Source: Chloroflexi bacterium GWB2_49_20 (GTDB lineage Bacteria; Chloroflexota; Anaerolineae; Anaerolineales; Villigracilaceae). Taken from it: a stretch of 51,026 bases of DNA. Made by a program: the position numbers and the translations under genes. Positions 32,800-40,484 of the stretch are shown here, one piece after another. The notes under the pieces were generated by a model. That model made no database searches. It was not told where the DNA came from and saw only the letters and a list, made by a program, of their open reading frames with translations. Positions within the stretch are counted from its first letter, which is position 1. Each line of letters opens with the position of its first letter. The DNA is taken from assembly GCA_001796335.1 (NCBI GenBank), contig MGMF01000012.1:1-51026 (forward strand), given 5' to 3'.

Positions 32800-33669
32800 A
32801 TGGCACATTTCTCACAAAACCAGGTCTTGCAATCTCTTAACGTAACGATAAAAGCAGTCGTTCACGAGTTTTACGCAGCAATCGAGCACAAGGATTTGCA
32901 ACGCATTGGTGAACTTGTCGTTGCGGATGTGTTTGTTTTCGGTGCAGCTGCTGATGCTGTGTCCGTTGGCAGGAATCAATTCATTGCGGATCTCCGCAAC
33001 CAGTTTGGGCGGGTGAAGGACAAGGAACTCCGCCTGCAATTGTCGGAGATACGGGTGGGTTTATGCGACTCGGGTCGCAGCGCATGGTTCTTTGATCGGT
33101 TCGTTATAGAAATTGTGAGGGATCAGGAAATCATGTATAGCTATCCAATCCGAATAACCGGTCTTCTAGTGCGGGACCAGGATTGGCGACTGGCTGCTGC
33201 GTATTGGTCTATCCCTCTCCGCAGCAACGAGTACCAGTACTCATTGATAGTGGGTGGAAAAATACAAGCTGGCGTCGCGCTTGCAAACCGGGTTGCACCG
33301 GCAGCGCAGCCACTTGCCCAAAGCCTTTTAAAAGCGATGGCTCAACCACCCTCCCTGCCTGAGTTGTATGCAACGCGTGAAGATGCTTTCACAATTGGCA
33401 GTACAATCGATGAGGTCTTCTTTGCGGCTGATGGAAAAAATTGGGTTCAGGAAATCGCACAGCTCCCATTGCAATTTGCGGTACGAGGCGGGATCCATAG
33501 CGCTATTGCGCCAGATGGTTGCACAGCCTGGATGGCGACACATATTGACCTTACCGGCGGGATTACAATGCCATACCGCTTCTTTTTTGTCTGGCTGCGC
33601 GAGCAGGACCGGTGGAAGATCGTTGTCTCCCACGATGCCGTTAGTACTGACCTTTCCAACTACGACTGA
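32800..33669 (+). CDS. Tandem SnoaL/NTF2-like domain protein
   Basis: 289 residues from ATG 32800 (GGAG 7 bases upstream). Two NTF2-fold repeats: residues about 10-145 (AVVHEFYAAIEHKDLQRIGE ... RDQDWRLAAAYWSIPL) and 190-285 (AFTIGSTIDEVFFAAD ... REQDRWKIVVSHDAVS). The ends of both repeats carry the typical W-strand. Function could be ligand binding or enzymatic. Its stop codon lies within the left boundary of the integron-like cassette array; it may have been disrupted or simply abutted by the first cassette. Confidence 0.75.
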   Translation: MAHFSQNQVLQSLNVTIKAVVHEFYAAIEHKDLQRIGELVVADVFVFGAAADAVSVGRNQFIADLRNQFGRVKDKELRLQLSEIRVGLCDSGRSAWFFDRFVIEIVRDQEIMYSYPIRITGLLVRDQDWRLAAAYWSIPLRSNEYQYSLIVGGKIQAGVALANRVAPAAQPLAQSLLKAMAQPPSLPELYATREDAFTIGSTIDEVFFAADGKNWVQEIAQLPLQFAVRGGIHSAIAPDGCTAWMATHIDLTGGITMPYRFFFVWLREQDRWKIVVSHDAVSTDLSNYD

Positions 33670-33717
33670 GCACATAATTGGATGCCCCTTTCAGATAAAA
33701 TAAGGAGGAACTCAAGA

Positions 33718-34551
33718 ATGGAATGCGAGCTTAAAGACATCACAGTGCACTATGAAATGTTTGGTGAGGGCAGACCCATTATCATGCTGCATGGTTGGGG
33801 TGGTGACCATCGCCATATGGTGAGTGATATGGAACCATGCTTCAGGCAGCGAGACGGCTGGAAACGCATCTATCCTGATCTGCCTGGGCACGGAAAGACG
33901 CCAGGAAAGGATTGGATCACCAACCAGGATAAGATGCTGGACGTGGTTTTGGATTTCATTGATAACGTTATCCCAGGGCAACGGTTCGTGCTGGCAGGCG
34001 CGTCATTAGGAGCGTATCTTGCCCGGGGCGTAGTCCATCACCGACCGGCGTCAATTGATGGATTGCTACTGGACGTCCCCGTGATCGTTCATGGAGCAAA
34101 ACGGCATGTACCTTCTCACGTTTCCCTGGTAGCGGACCCCGCGCTTGGGTCCGAATTAGAACCAGATGAGGCGGAGTTTTTCCAGATAGCTGTTGTTCAA
34201 AGTCGCAAGGTTGTTGATTACATTCGGGCCAATTTTACGTCTGGAAGTGAGACCGGCGATCAGGCCTTTCAGGCGAAGATAAGAGAGCATCCCGGGAACT
34301 ACGCCTTCTCATTTGACGTGGATGCGCTTCCCAAACCATGTCCTGCTCCAACGCTCATCGTAACAGGTAGACAAGATTCTATAGTTGGTTATCGCGATGC
34401 CTGGGAAATCCTGGAGAACTATCCGCGGGGAACATTTGCCGTCCTGGATCGTTCAGGGCATTTCGCGTCCGTTGAGCAGGAAGACCTGTTCCATGCGTTG
34501 GTGGGTGAATGGCTGGATAGAGTGGAGGAGTACGCTGGAAAGTTAAAGTGA
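33718..34551 (+). CDS. Alpha/beta hydrolase, cassette 1
   Basis: 277 residues from ATG 33718 (AGGAGG 11 bases upstream). Alpha/beta-hydrolase fold: oxyanion region IMLHGWGGDH, catalytic Ser96 in AGASLGAYLA, Asp220 in TGRQDSIVGY and His248 in DRSGHFASVEQ. A cap region follows strand 6. Substrate unknown. The gene fills a gene cassette ending in a canonical attC 11 bp after its stop. The protein is roughly half identical by eye to the product of cassette 2. Confidence 0.9.
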   Translation: MECELKDITVHYEMFGEGRPIIMLHGWGGDHRHMVSDMEPCFRQRDGWKRIYPDLPGHGKTPGKDWITNQDKMLDVVLDFIDNVIPGQRFVLAGASLGAYLARGVVHHRPASIDGLLLDVPVIVHGAKRHVPSHVSLVADPALGSELEPDEAEFFQIAVVQSRKVVDYIRANFTSGSETGDQAFQAKIREHPGNYAFSFDVDALPKPCPAPTLIVTGRQDSIVGYRDAWEILENYPRGTFAVLDRSGHFASVEQEDLFHALVGEWLDRVEEYAGKLK

Positions 34552-34561
34552 GATTTGTGTT

Positions 34562-34689
34562 GTCCAACAACCACTTGCAGCCGAAGTTGATACCCCGCCA
34601 CCCCACCGAAAGCTCTGGTTATTCTGGCGAGACTTGCCCGCATAGGGGTTCTCAATACCTGCATCGGCGGCTGAACGCGACTGTTGGGC
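34562..34689 (+). repeat. attC site 1 (integron recombination site)
   Basis: R'' GTCCAAC (34562-34568), 9 bases, then CAGCCG (34578-34583); on the other side CGGCTG (34668-34673), 9 bases, then R' GTTGGGC (34683-34689). Box sequences (RYYYAAC and GTTRRRY), complementarity and 9-base spacing equal those of classical attC sites such as that of aadA1 (recalled). Total 128 bp with a variable centre. Confidence 0.88.
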
Positions 34690-34737
34690 GGCTCCACTAG
34701 CGCAGGCGAATCTCAAGTCAAAACAGAGGAGATCTCA

Positions 34738-35559
34738 ATGGATTGCAAACTCAAGAACATCACGGTCTATTACGAAACCTTCGGAGAAGGAAGACCTTTC
34801 ATCATGCTCCACGGTTCCACCTTTATCGACCATCGCTGGATGGTCAACGACCTTGAGCCTATCTTCCAGCACCGCAACGGCTGGAAGCGCATTTATCCTG
34901 ATTTGCCCTTTCATGGAAGAACGCCTGGAGCAGATTGGATAACGACTCCGGATCAAATGCTCGACATCGTCTTGGAGTTCATAGACCAAGTTGCCCGGGA
35001 CGAGCACTTTCTAATGGCAGGCTTGTCCTATGGCGCATTCCTAGCTCGTGGTGTGATTTACCGCAAAGCTACCTCGGTCGATGGATTGCTCCTAACCGTC
35101 CCGCAAATTTACCCGGATTATTCCGGTAAAGTCACGGTTCGGCCCCCCCATGTCATATTGCGAGAAGATGAAGAGTTCAGCAAGGCATTAGGGGCAGAAG
35201 AGAAATGGGTAGTGAATTACGTTGTTGCCCAAAGTCGAACATTCATAGACCGGCTGAGAACAGATTTTTTTGACGCAGGCCGACTCTATGATGGATCCTT
35301 TGACAGAGTGGGAAGAACTGACTATTCCTTTGAGGTTGATGCTCCTGATAAACCATTCGATAAGCCAAGCCTCATTATGATGGGGAGGCAAGATAATATG
35401 GTGGGTTACCGGGATGCCTGGGGGCTGATCGAGAATTTTCCAAGAGCGACGTTTGCCGTACTCGACCGTGCCGGGCACTTCATGACAATTGAGCAAGAGC
35501 GACTGTTCCGGGTATTAGTCAACGAATGGCTTGACCGAGTCGAAGAAAGCACAAGCTAG
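34738..35559 (+). CDS. Alpha/beta hydrolase, cassette 2
   Basis: 273 residues from ATG 34738 (AGAGGAGATC upstream). Catalytic Ser97 in MAGLSYGAFLARG, Asp219 in MGRQDNMVGYRDAW and His247 in DRAGHFMTIEQ. Close relative of the cassette 1 product over the whole length (for example NGWKRIYPDLP versus DGWKRIYPDLP). The stop is 4 bp before attC 2. Two related enzymes in consecutive cassettes suggest cassette duplication and divergence, or selection for the same activity. Confidence 0.9.
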   Translation: MDCKLKNITVYYETFGEGRPFIMLHGSTFIDHRWMVNDLEPIFQHRNGWKRIYPDLPFHGRTPGADWITTPDQMLDIVLEFIDQVARDEHFLMAGLSYGAFLARGVIYRKATSVDGLLLTVPQIYPDYSGKVTVRPPHVILREDEEFSKALGAEEKWVVNYVVAQSRTFIDRLRTDFFDAGRLYDGSFDRVGRTDYSFEVDAPDKPFDKPSLIMMGRQDNMVGYRDAWGLIENFPRATFAVLDRAGHFMTIEQERLFRVLVNEWLDRVEESTS

Positions 35560-35562
35560 GCC

Positions 35563-35670
35563 GCCCAACCCTGCCTGCAGCCGACCGCCTCCTGCTGGCG
35601 AGATCACCCCCGATTTTGGCGCTTTCATATGCAGCGCACAAGCATCGGCGGCTGAACGCGACTGTTGGGT
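35563..35670 (+). repeat. attC site 2 (integron recombination site)
   Basis: R'' GCCCAAC (35563-35569), 8 bases, CAGCCG (35578-35583); CGGCTG (35649-35654), 9 bases, R' GTTGGGT (35664-35670). The right arm is identical to attC 1 over 28 bases (35642-35669 versus 34661-34688), while the centres differ. Total 108 bp. Confidence 0.88.
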
Positions 35671-35758
35671 TGCACCGAGAAGACTGGCATTGAAAACCTC
35701 TCGTCAAGCCAGCATTGTGAAAAGAAGATGATTTTCGTATGAAGAAAGGATGATCACA

Positions 35759-36640
35759 ATGACCAAGCCTAAACGGACTTCCTTGCTCGCCACTGAACTT
35801 CGCCAGATAAGATCAAAAGCCACAGGCAAAAATTTCCAGATTTCGATCGCACTGCCTTTTGCCTACGTTGATGATTCCATAAATATCGCTCCGTTTGATA
35901 AACCACTCACCGCCTGGCCGGTCGTTTACCTGACCGACGCCAATTGGTATTTTGGCATGGTCACCGATATAGTCCGTTCGATGGCGTGGTGCGGCCGGAC
36001 AACAGATGCCATTATTGTTGGAATTGGCTATCCGGAAGAAGAATCTCTACGGGAAACATGGCGTAAAGGTGTTGCCGGGCGAACGCAGGATCTTACACCA
36101 ATGCACAGCGAAAAAAGTGACAAGTACAATAGCGAGTGGCTACAACTTGATGTTAATACGGGCGGCGGCGGCAAATTTTACAAGTTCATCAAGCAAGAAC
36201 TAATCCCGTTGATTGACCAGGAATATCGCACAGATCCGGCGAAAAGAATTTTGGCAGGACACTCACATGGCGGTTTGTTCTCCATGTTTGCCATGTTCCA
36301 GGAACCCGGGTTATTCAGCAGCTATATCGCTTCAAGCCCTTCGCTCAATTTTGCAGATAATTCCATGTTCACCCTTGAAAGCGAGTTTGCAAAAAAGCAT
36401 AAAAGTCTTCCTGCACAAATTTATCTATCGGCAGGCGAATTGGAGGAAGGCGCTGATACAACAGATCTCACAGATATGTACCGCTTTGCTGCTCTCCTGG
36501 AAAGCCGGAAGTACAAAGGATTTTCGCTGACGAAGCAGGTGTTTCTTGATAACAACCATTGCGAAGTCCCTGCACTCGCTTTTCAGGCGGGTTTGAAGCT
36601 GGCGTTGAAGGTGTCATCGCTAGGTACTAATCATCCCTAA
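35759..36640 (+). CDS. Esterase-D/enterochelin-esterase-like hydrolase, cassette 3
   Basis: 293 residues from ATG 35759 (GAAAGGA upstream; ATG 35750 is too close to that site). Family features: NFQISIALPFAYVDD, VVYLTDANWYFGMVTDIVRS, nucleophile Ser169 in AGHSHGGLFSMFA and a His near DNNHCEVPALAF. This is the BesA/IroE-type putative-esterase family, which hydrolyses ester bonds of small molecules; the substrate is unknown. It lies after attC 2 and before degraded attC sequences, so it is the third cassette gene. Confidence 0.85.
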   Translation: MTKPKRTSLLATELRQIRSKATGKNFQISIALPFAYVDDSINIAPFDKPLTAWPVVYLTDANWYFGMVTDIVRSMAWCGRTTDAIIVGIGYPEEESLRETWRKGVAGRTQDLTPMHSEKSDKYNSEWLQLDVNTGGGGKFYKFIKQELIPLIDQEYRTDPAKRILAGHSHGGLFSMFAMFQEPGLFSSYIASSPSLNFADNSMFTLESEFAKKHKSLPAQIYLSAGELEEGADTTDLTDMYRFAALLESRKYKGFSLTKQVFLDNNHCEVPALAFQAGLKLALKVSSLGTNHP

Positions 36641-36642
36641 TC

Positions 36643-36669
36643 GCCTAGAGGTGAGCTCGACCGTTAGGT
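36643..36669 (+). repeat. Degraded attC-like boundary after cassette 3
   Basis: GCCTAGA ... GTTAGGT. The R' box GTTAGGT (36663-36669) fits GTTRRRY and is followed by TGCACC, exactly as after attC 2. The R'' side and both L boxes are shortened to a 27-bp dyad around GAGCTC, as if the centre had been deleted. Confidence 0.45.
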
Positions 36670-36727
36670 TGCACCCCATCCGACCGCCAGCTCATTCATT
36701 CGGTCAGATGGCGGAACTGATTTGATG

Positions 36728-36752
36728 GCCCAACAAACACGCGCAGGCAGCC
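36728..36752 (+). repeat. Left half of an attC site
   Basis: GCCCAAC (36728-36734), 9 bases, CAG-GCAGCC, matching the R''-L'' half of attC 1 and 2. No matching R' half lies within 150 bp, so this is a truncated site marking the eroded right end of the array. Confidence 0.45.
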
Positions 36753-36877
36753 CAATCGCCTTCTGCTGGCCACCATGGAGAGTTGGCATGACTATTTCTC
36801 CGCCCGATACTGACTCCAGGTGGACAGCGGCTCCACCGCTCGCGCATAGATGCGTTTTGTCAGATTTGGCGCGATAA

Positions 36878-37033
36878 CGCAAAGGAGTCACTACCGCTGA
36901 TACTCCCTTTGCTTCGCTGGACGCCTTCCATGACTTCGTTGGGCGTTTGTATGAAATCGGGGTCAGCGAGTTTATCTTTTACTATGACTATCCGGCCATC
37001 AAATCGAAGGGGCGGGCTAATGCTGACTGTTGA
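36878..37033 (+). pseudogene. C-terminal remnant of a luciferase-like (LLM) flavin oxidoreductase
   Basis: An open stretch ending at TGA 37031-37033 encodes TTADTPFASLDAFHDFVGRL followed by YEIGVSEFIFYYDYP, the typical last helix-strand of LLM-class flavin-dependent oxidoreductases. No start and no N-terminal domain are present; the upstream sequence belongs to the eroded cassette array. It is a truncated gene, possibly cut by recombination at the array edge. Confidence 0.6.
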
Positions 37034-37060
37034 GAACCAGCTCTTCTCCTGGTTCTTGTT
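37034..37060 (+). terminator. Terminator-like hairpin after the LLM remnant
   Basis: GAACCAG (37034-37040) and CTGGTTC (37049-37055) form a 7-bp stem directly after the remnant's stop, followed by TTGTT. The following 300 bp up to 37366 hold no gene I can support; a GGAGG at 37256-37260 is not followed by a coherent frame. Confidence 0.55.
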
Positions 37061-37366
37061 GATCGAAGAATAAAACAGGATGGGTCAACTCATCCTAAAC
37101 CGCACTACTTCCTGCCATAATAACTGACGAGAAAGTGGAAATTGAAAATCGCAGTCTGCATTAATCGTATCGAAATGGACAATGGGGGTTATATCTATCA
37201 TAATTAACCTCAACTCTTTTGACTTACGAGGCTCAAATCTTTAAGTACGAAGAAAGGAGGCCGCGATTTGGCTCTGGTCGAATAACATAAAGTTTGCAGT
37301 TATTTCATTGGTTTTGAAGCCAAAACAACAACACTCACCTATTCATACCAAAAAAGGAACAAACTC

Positions 37367-37900
37367 ATGTCGATCAATAAACTTTTCCGGATTGCCGGTT
37401 GGTGCTCCCTCTTGGGCGTATTATTCATGGTGGGGGCAATCGTTTCCTATCCATTGGGTATAGGAAGTTTTGGAACGATCTTCGAATTGTTCTTCTTGCT
37501 GATGCTGGTCATCGTTTTCTACGCACTCTATGTTGCCCACCGTGCTGAGTCACAGGCTCTCAGCCTGGCAGGCCTGGTCTTGTTTATTCTTGCGATTGTG
37601 GTGAACCTTGTCTCTATGGCAAACTACGGCAACACTTTTATCTCAGGCTTATGGTACCTGTTGTTTTCACTGCCATTCCTGATCTTCGGTTATCTTGCCT
37701 ACCGGGGTACCAGGATGCCGCGCGGGCTGGCAGTGGTGGCCTTGCTGGCCGGAGTTTTCGGTTTTATCTCCGCAGTGGGCGGGATGCTCGGAAACCCAGA
37801 CTTTGCAGATAGTGTAAATATGCTCTCTTTGCTCTTTACGCTTGTATGGTTGGTGTGGCTCTGGCGCCTCTTTTTATCCAAAAAATTCGCTGCGGCATAG
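37367..37900 (+). CDS. Multi-pass membrane protein (DUF4386-like)
   Basis: 177 residues with about six hydrophobic helices: FRIAGWCSLLGVLFMVGAIV, FGTIFELFFLLMLVIVFYALYV, LAGLVLFILAIVVNLVSMA, GLWYLLFSLPFLIFGYLAY, GLAVVALLAGVFGFISAVGG and LLFTLVWLVWLWRLFL. The pattern recalls DUF4386-type proteins. Function unknown. A strong terminator follows 42 bp after the stop. Confidence 0.75.
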   Translation: MSINKLFRIAGWCSLLGVLFMVGAIVSYPLGIGSFGTIFELFFLLMLVIVFYALYVAHRAESQALSLAGLVLFILAIVVNLVSMANYGNTFISGLWYLLFSLPFLIFGYLAYRGTRMPRGLAVVALLAGVFGFISAVGGMLGNPDFADSVNMLSLLFTLVWLVWLWRLFLSKKFAAA

Positions 37901-37942
37901 CCAGACACCCTTGTGAGCTAATTTATCTACACCGCGTGAATT

Positions 37943-37978
37943 ACAACCCCCGCCCAAATTGGTCGGGGGTTGTTTTAT
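37943..37978 (+). terminator. Rho-independent terminator
   Basis: ACAACCCCCG and CGGGGGTTGT form a perfect 10-bp stem (37943-37952 with 37964-37973), followed by TTTAT. Confidence 0.88.
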
Positions 37979-38030
37979 ATCCGGAAGAAAGCGTGACAAA
38001 CCCCATACACGCATCGCGGAGTGTAACACT

Positions 38031-38130
38031 TGGTTAGGAAGTTCTATTTGTGAAATTATTCCCCAAATTGTAAATTTTTTTGGTTAGGAAGTTCTATTTG
38101 TGAAATTATTCCCCAAATTGTAAATTTTTT
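38031..38130 (+). repeat. Exact 50-bp tandem duplication
   Basis: Positions 38031-38080 and 38081-38130 are identical over all 50 bases. The unit starts TGGTTAGGAAG and ends TAAATTTTTT. It duplicates the upstream half of a promoter module, including the -35 hexamer. Confidence 0.95.
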
Positions 38131-38145
38131 TGGAAGTCGTATACT
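38118..38145 (+). promoter_or_regulatory. Promoter sharing the exported-protein module
   Basis: TTGTAA (38118-38123), 16-bp spacer, TATACT (38140-38145), with TTGGA and TCCAA around the -10. Upstream TTGTGAA and ATTCC words match 27094 and 30312. Because of the 50-bp duplication, a second TTGTAA lies 50 bp upstream without its own -10. Confidence 0.7.
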
Positions 38146-38238
38146 TATATTATCCAACAAATTTTAGGGAATGGATTTAACTTCTTTTTTGGGTGATTTC
38201 GTCTCTAACACGATCAGTTGCATAAAAGGAGCAAAAGA

Positions 38239-38829
38239 ATGAACACCGTAATTTCAATCCTCCGGGTGATTCACGTAATTACAGCAGTTTTGATGGCTTG
38301 GCCTTTTTATGCCCTGGTGGCAGTTAACCAGCGTGTGCGGCTAGGTCCACCCCTGGGTGACCGTGTGGACACATTTTTAGAGAATACGATTAAAAACCGT
38401 GTGCTTCCTTGTTACATTTTTCAAGCAACCGCACTTGCAACAGGACTCGCGCTTATCCTCTTGCGCGGAATGGGATTAGATACACTGGTTGCAATTCCAG
38501 TGCTCGGCTTGAAATTCTTGCTGCTGCTGGTGATTGCGGGATTGCTATCCGTTGTGACTTTCAGCCTGCAACCACGTATTGATGCACTTTTCGCCAAGCG
38601 TGATGTCAGCGGAAAAATACTAGAAGATGATGCGTCACAAATCCGTGCTTTGCGTGGGCGGCGCAAACAACTCTCATCACTATGCATGTTCTGTGTATTG
38701 ACGGAAGCAATGTTAGGAATGCAAGCATGGGTGGCATTCCCCGTGTGGTTGACAGTTGTGCTGATAGCTGCCATTGCTGCTTTTACATGGCGTGCCTATA
38801 CAAGCGTGACAGCTTGGGGATGGGCGTAA
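38239..38829 (+). CDS. Small multi-pass membrane protein
   Basis: 196 residues from ATG 38239 (AAAGGAG upstream). Four or five hydrophobic helices: ILRVIHVITAVLMAWPFYAL, VLPCYIFQATALATGLALILL, VAIPVLGLKFLLLLVIAGLLSV and MQAWVAFPVWLTVVLIAAIAAF. The HVITAVLM start and a soluble Arg-rich loop (QIRALRGRRKQ) recall DUF2269-like proteins. No function can be assigned. It is transcribed from the promoter at 38118. Confidence 0.7.
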   Translation: MNTVISILRVIHVITAVLMAWPFYALVAVNQRVRLGPPLGDRVDTFLENTIKNRVLPCYIFQATALATGLALILLRGMGLDTLVAIPVLGLKFLLLLVIAGLLSVVTFSLQPRIDALFAKRDVSGKILEDDASQIRALRGRRKQLSSLCMFCVLTEAMLGMQAWVAFPVWLTVVLIAAIAAFTWRAYTSVTAWGWA

Positions 38830-39078
38830 GGAAATCGTGAAAGACAAGACAAAGGCTGTCCACCGGTTCCAGCGGGCAAGCCTCCGGTGTCTCCGAAGCA
38901 CGGGTCACCGAATAAATTTGCGTGCTAGGGCAATGTCGGCAATGGCATGGCAAGTCAGCTTTCCTACATCACGGTCTTTGACCGGCGTATCCTTTACGAT
39001 ACAGGGCCAAATGTTGCGGCACGACGGAGGCAACTTTCCTAGACTTACTTTTGTTCACGATTCAAAAGGAGATCGATC

Positions 39079-39270
39079 ATGTTAAAGTTTGCCTGCAAGG
39101 ATGTTGGGTTGGAATGCGACTTTGTCGCAACGGGTGCAACTGCCGAAGAAGTAAAGGAGAAGGCCTTTGCTCATGCGGGTGTGGTGCATGCAGATATGCT
39201 GAAGACTATGAACCAGGATGCATTGGCACAATTGACCAAGACGGTGGAAGCGAACATCAAACCAGCATAG
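39079..39270 (+). CDS. DUF1059 family small protein
   Basis: 63 residues covering the whole DUF1059 pattern: LKFACKDVGLECDFVATGATAEEVKEKAFAHAGVVHADML. Two Cys (positions 6 and 13) are the family signature. AAAGGAGATCG precedes the ATG. Function unknown; members are often near stress genes. No terminator was identified downstream. Confidence 0.9.
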   Translation: MLKFACKDVGLECDFVATGATAEEVKEKAFAHAGVVHADMLKTMNQDALAQLTKTVEANIKPA

Positions 39271-39432
39271 TGCGAGTGGTGGAGAGGCGAGGCAGGTGTA
39301 GTTACGCCATCTCAACCGGGCGAGTCTGGTGATGTCTGGCCCCGCGCCACTTAACCCGATCGTTAACCCATTTTTTCAGCTATAGGGCTTAAATAAATCA
39401 TATGTGAAGCCTAATCTCCACAGGAGGTTGGT

Positions 39433-40275
39433 ATGTCAGGTTATGCTCATCCTGAAGTAATTGTGGACACACAATGGGTCTCTGACCACCTCACTATCCC
39501 CAAAATCCGTGTTGTCGAAGTAGGCTATGACCTGAGTGACTATAATTCCAGACATATCCCCGGTGCTGTGGGATGGAGTTGGAGTACAGACTTCCAACAC
39601 CCCATCCGCAAGGATTTACCAGATAAAGGGGGAATGGAGGAGTTGCTGGCCCGCTCGGGTATCGAGAACGATACAACCCTCCTCGTTTATGGAACTCGCC
39701 GTAACGGGTACGCAACGTTTGCATTATGGCTCTTGAAAATATACGGTCATGAGGATGTGCGTTTTATGAATGGAAGTCGCGAGAAGTGGATTGCGGAAGG
39801 TCGTCCACTGACGCCAGAAATACCGGCTGTCACGCCGTCTGTCTACAGCGCGAGCGAACCTGATTGGAGGTTTCGTGCTTCGCGCGACCGGGTTCTCGAT
39901 TCCATTGGCAATCAGGGATGCGTATTGGTGGATGTGCGCACGCCAGAAGAATATCATGGTCAGTTGTGGGATGGGTGGAAATATCAGGCCGAAGCCAGCC
40001 AGCGCGGTGGTCATATCCCCGGCGCGGTCAATATTCCCTGGGACTTGACGCTTTACGAAGATGGAACATTCAAATCGGTTGAAGAACTGCAAGCCTTATA
40101 TACCAACAACGGAGTTACTTCAGATAAGGAAGCCATATCGTACTGTATCGTCGGCGGGCGATCCAACCATACCTGGTTTGTTTTAACCTATCTGCTCGGA
40201 TACCCCAAAGTACGGTTGTATGATGGTTCATGGGCAGAATGGAGCACACTTATCGGTGTTCCTATTGAGAAATAA
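39433..40275 (+). CDS. Thiosulfate/mercaptopyruvate sulfurtransferase (two rhodanese domains)
   Basis: 280 residues with two rhodanese domains: 1-130 (inactive copy, VIVDTQWVSDHL ... VRFMNGSREKW) and 145-280. Active-site Cys238 lies in the loop CIVGGR (YCIVGGRSNHTWFVL). Sulfur is transferred from thiosulfate or 3-mercaptopyruvate to a thiol acceptor. CRxGR-type loops suit thiosulfate; the loop here cannot settle the donor. Cytoplasmic, no signal peptide. AGGAGG is 7 bases before the ATG. Confidence 0.93.
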   Translation: MSGYAHPEVIVDTQWVSDHLTIPKIRVVEVGYDLSDYNSRHIPGAVGWSWSTDFQHPIRKDLPDKGGMEELLARSGIENDTTLLVYGTRRNGYATFALWLLKIYGHEDVRFMNGSREKWIAEGRPLTPEIPAVTPSVYSASEPDWRFRASRDRVLDSIGNQGCVLVDVRTPEEYHGQLWDGWKYQAEASQRGGHIPGAVNIPWDLTLYEDGTFKSVEELQALYTNNGVTSDKEAISYCIVGGRSNHTWFVLTYLLGYPKVRLYDGSWAEWSTLIGVPIEK

Positions 40276-40354
40276 ATTAAAGGGTTGCACTCAGGGCTGG
40301 GCTGACAATGACCTGAACCCAATATGGATCTGAATTGCTGGTGGAAAGCACAGC

Positions 40355-40484
40355 TTCTGCCGGGTTGTGTTGCCCTTTTTTGAGTCAAGAGGTAAATAAA
40401 TGAAACCAAGACGATTGGCCTTTCAACTGCTCTCAATCACCCTAATCATCAGCTTGACGCTGGGCTGCGGGTTTTTAGACTCGC
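40355..40484 (+). repeat. Duplicated leader and signal-peptide segment, copy 1
   Basis: Matches 42408-42537 at constant offset 2053 bp with few substitutions. It covers 45 bp of 5' flank (TTCTGCCGGGTT ... CCCTTTTTTGAGTCAAGAGG) and the first 28 codons of the lipoprotein gene. Identity ends soon after the lipobox Cys. Confidence 0.9.

Larger units (their letters stand above)
33678..36752 (+). mobile_element. Integron-like gene-cassette array (CALIN type)
   Basis: Three genes in one orientation are each followed by an attC or attC remnant. Cassette 1 is about 33678-34683, cassette 2 is 34684-35664, cassette 3 starts at 35665. The boundaries fall at G/TT in the R' boxes, as known for integron recombination. 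In cassette 2 the first bases (TTGGGC) are the exact complement of its own R'' box (GCCCAAC), as expected for a circularisable cassette. No tyrosine-recombinase integrase and no attI are seen in the window. Confidence 0.8.

Noticed and set aside
36770-36850. Possible complete third attC formed from the 36728 half-site with downstream sequence
   Set aside because: No CGGCTG-type L' box followed at 8-9 bases by GTTRRRY was found within 150 bp; GTTGGCA at 36782 does not fit.
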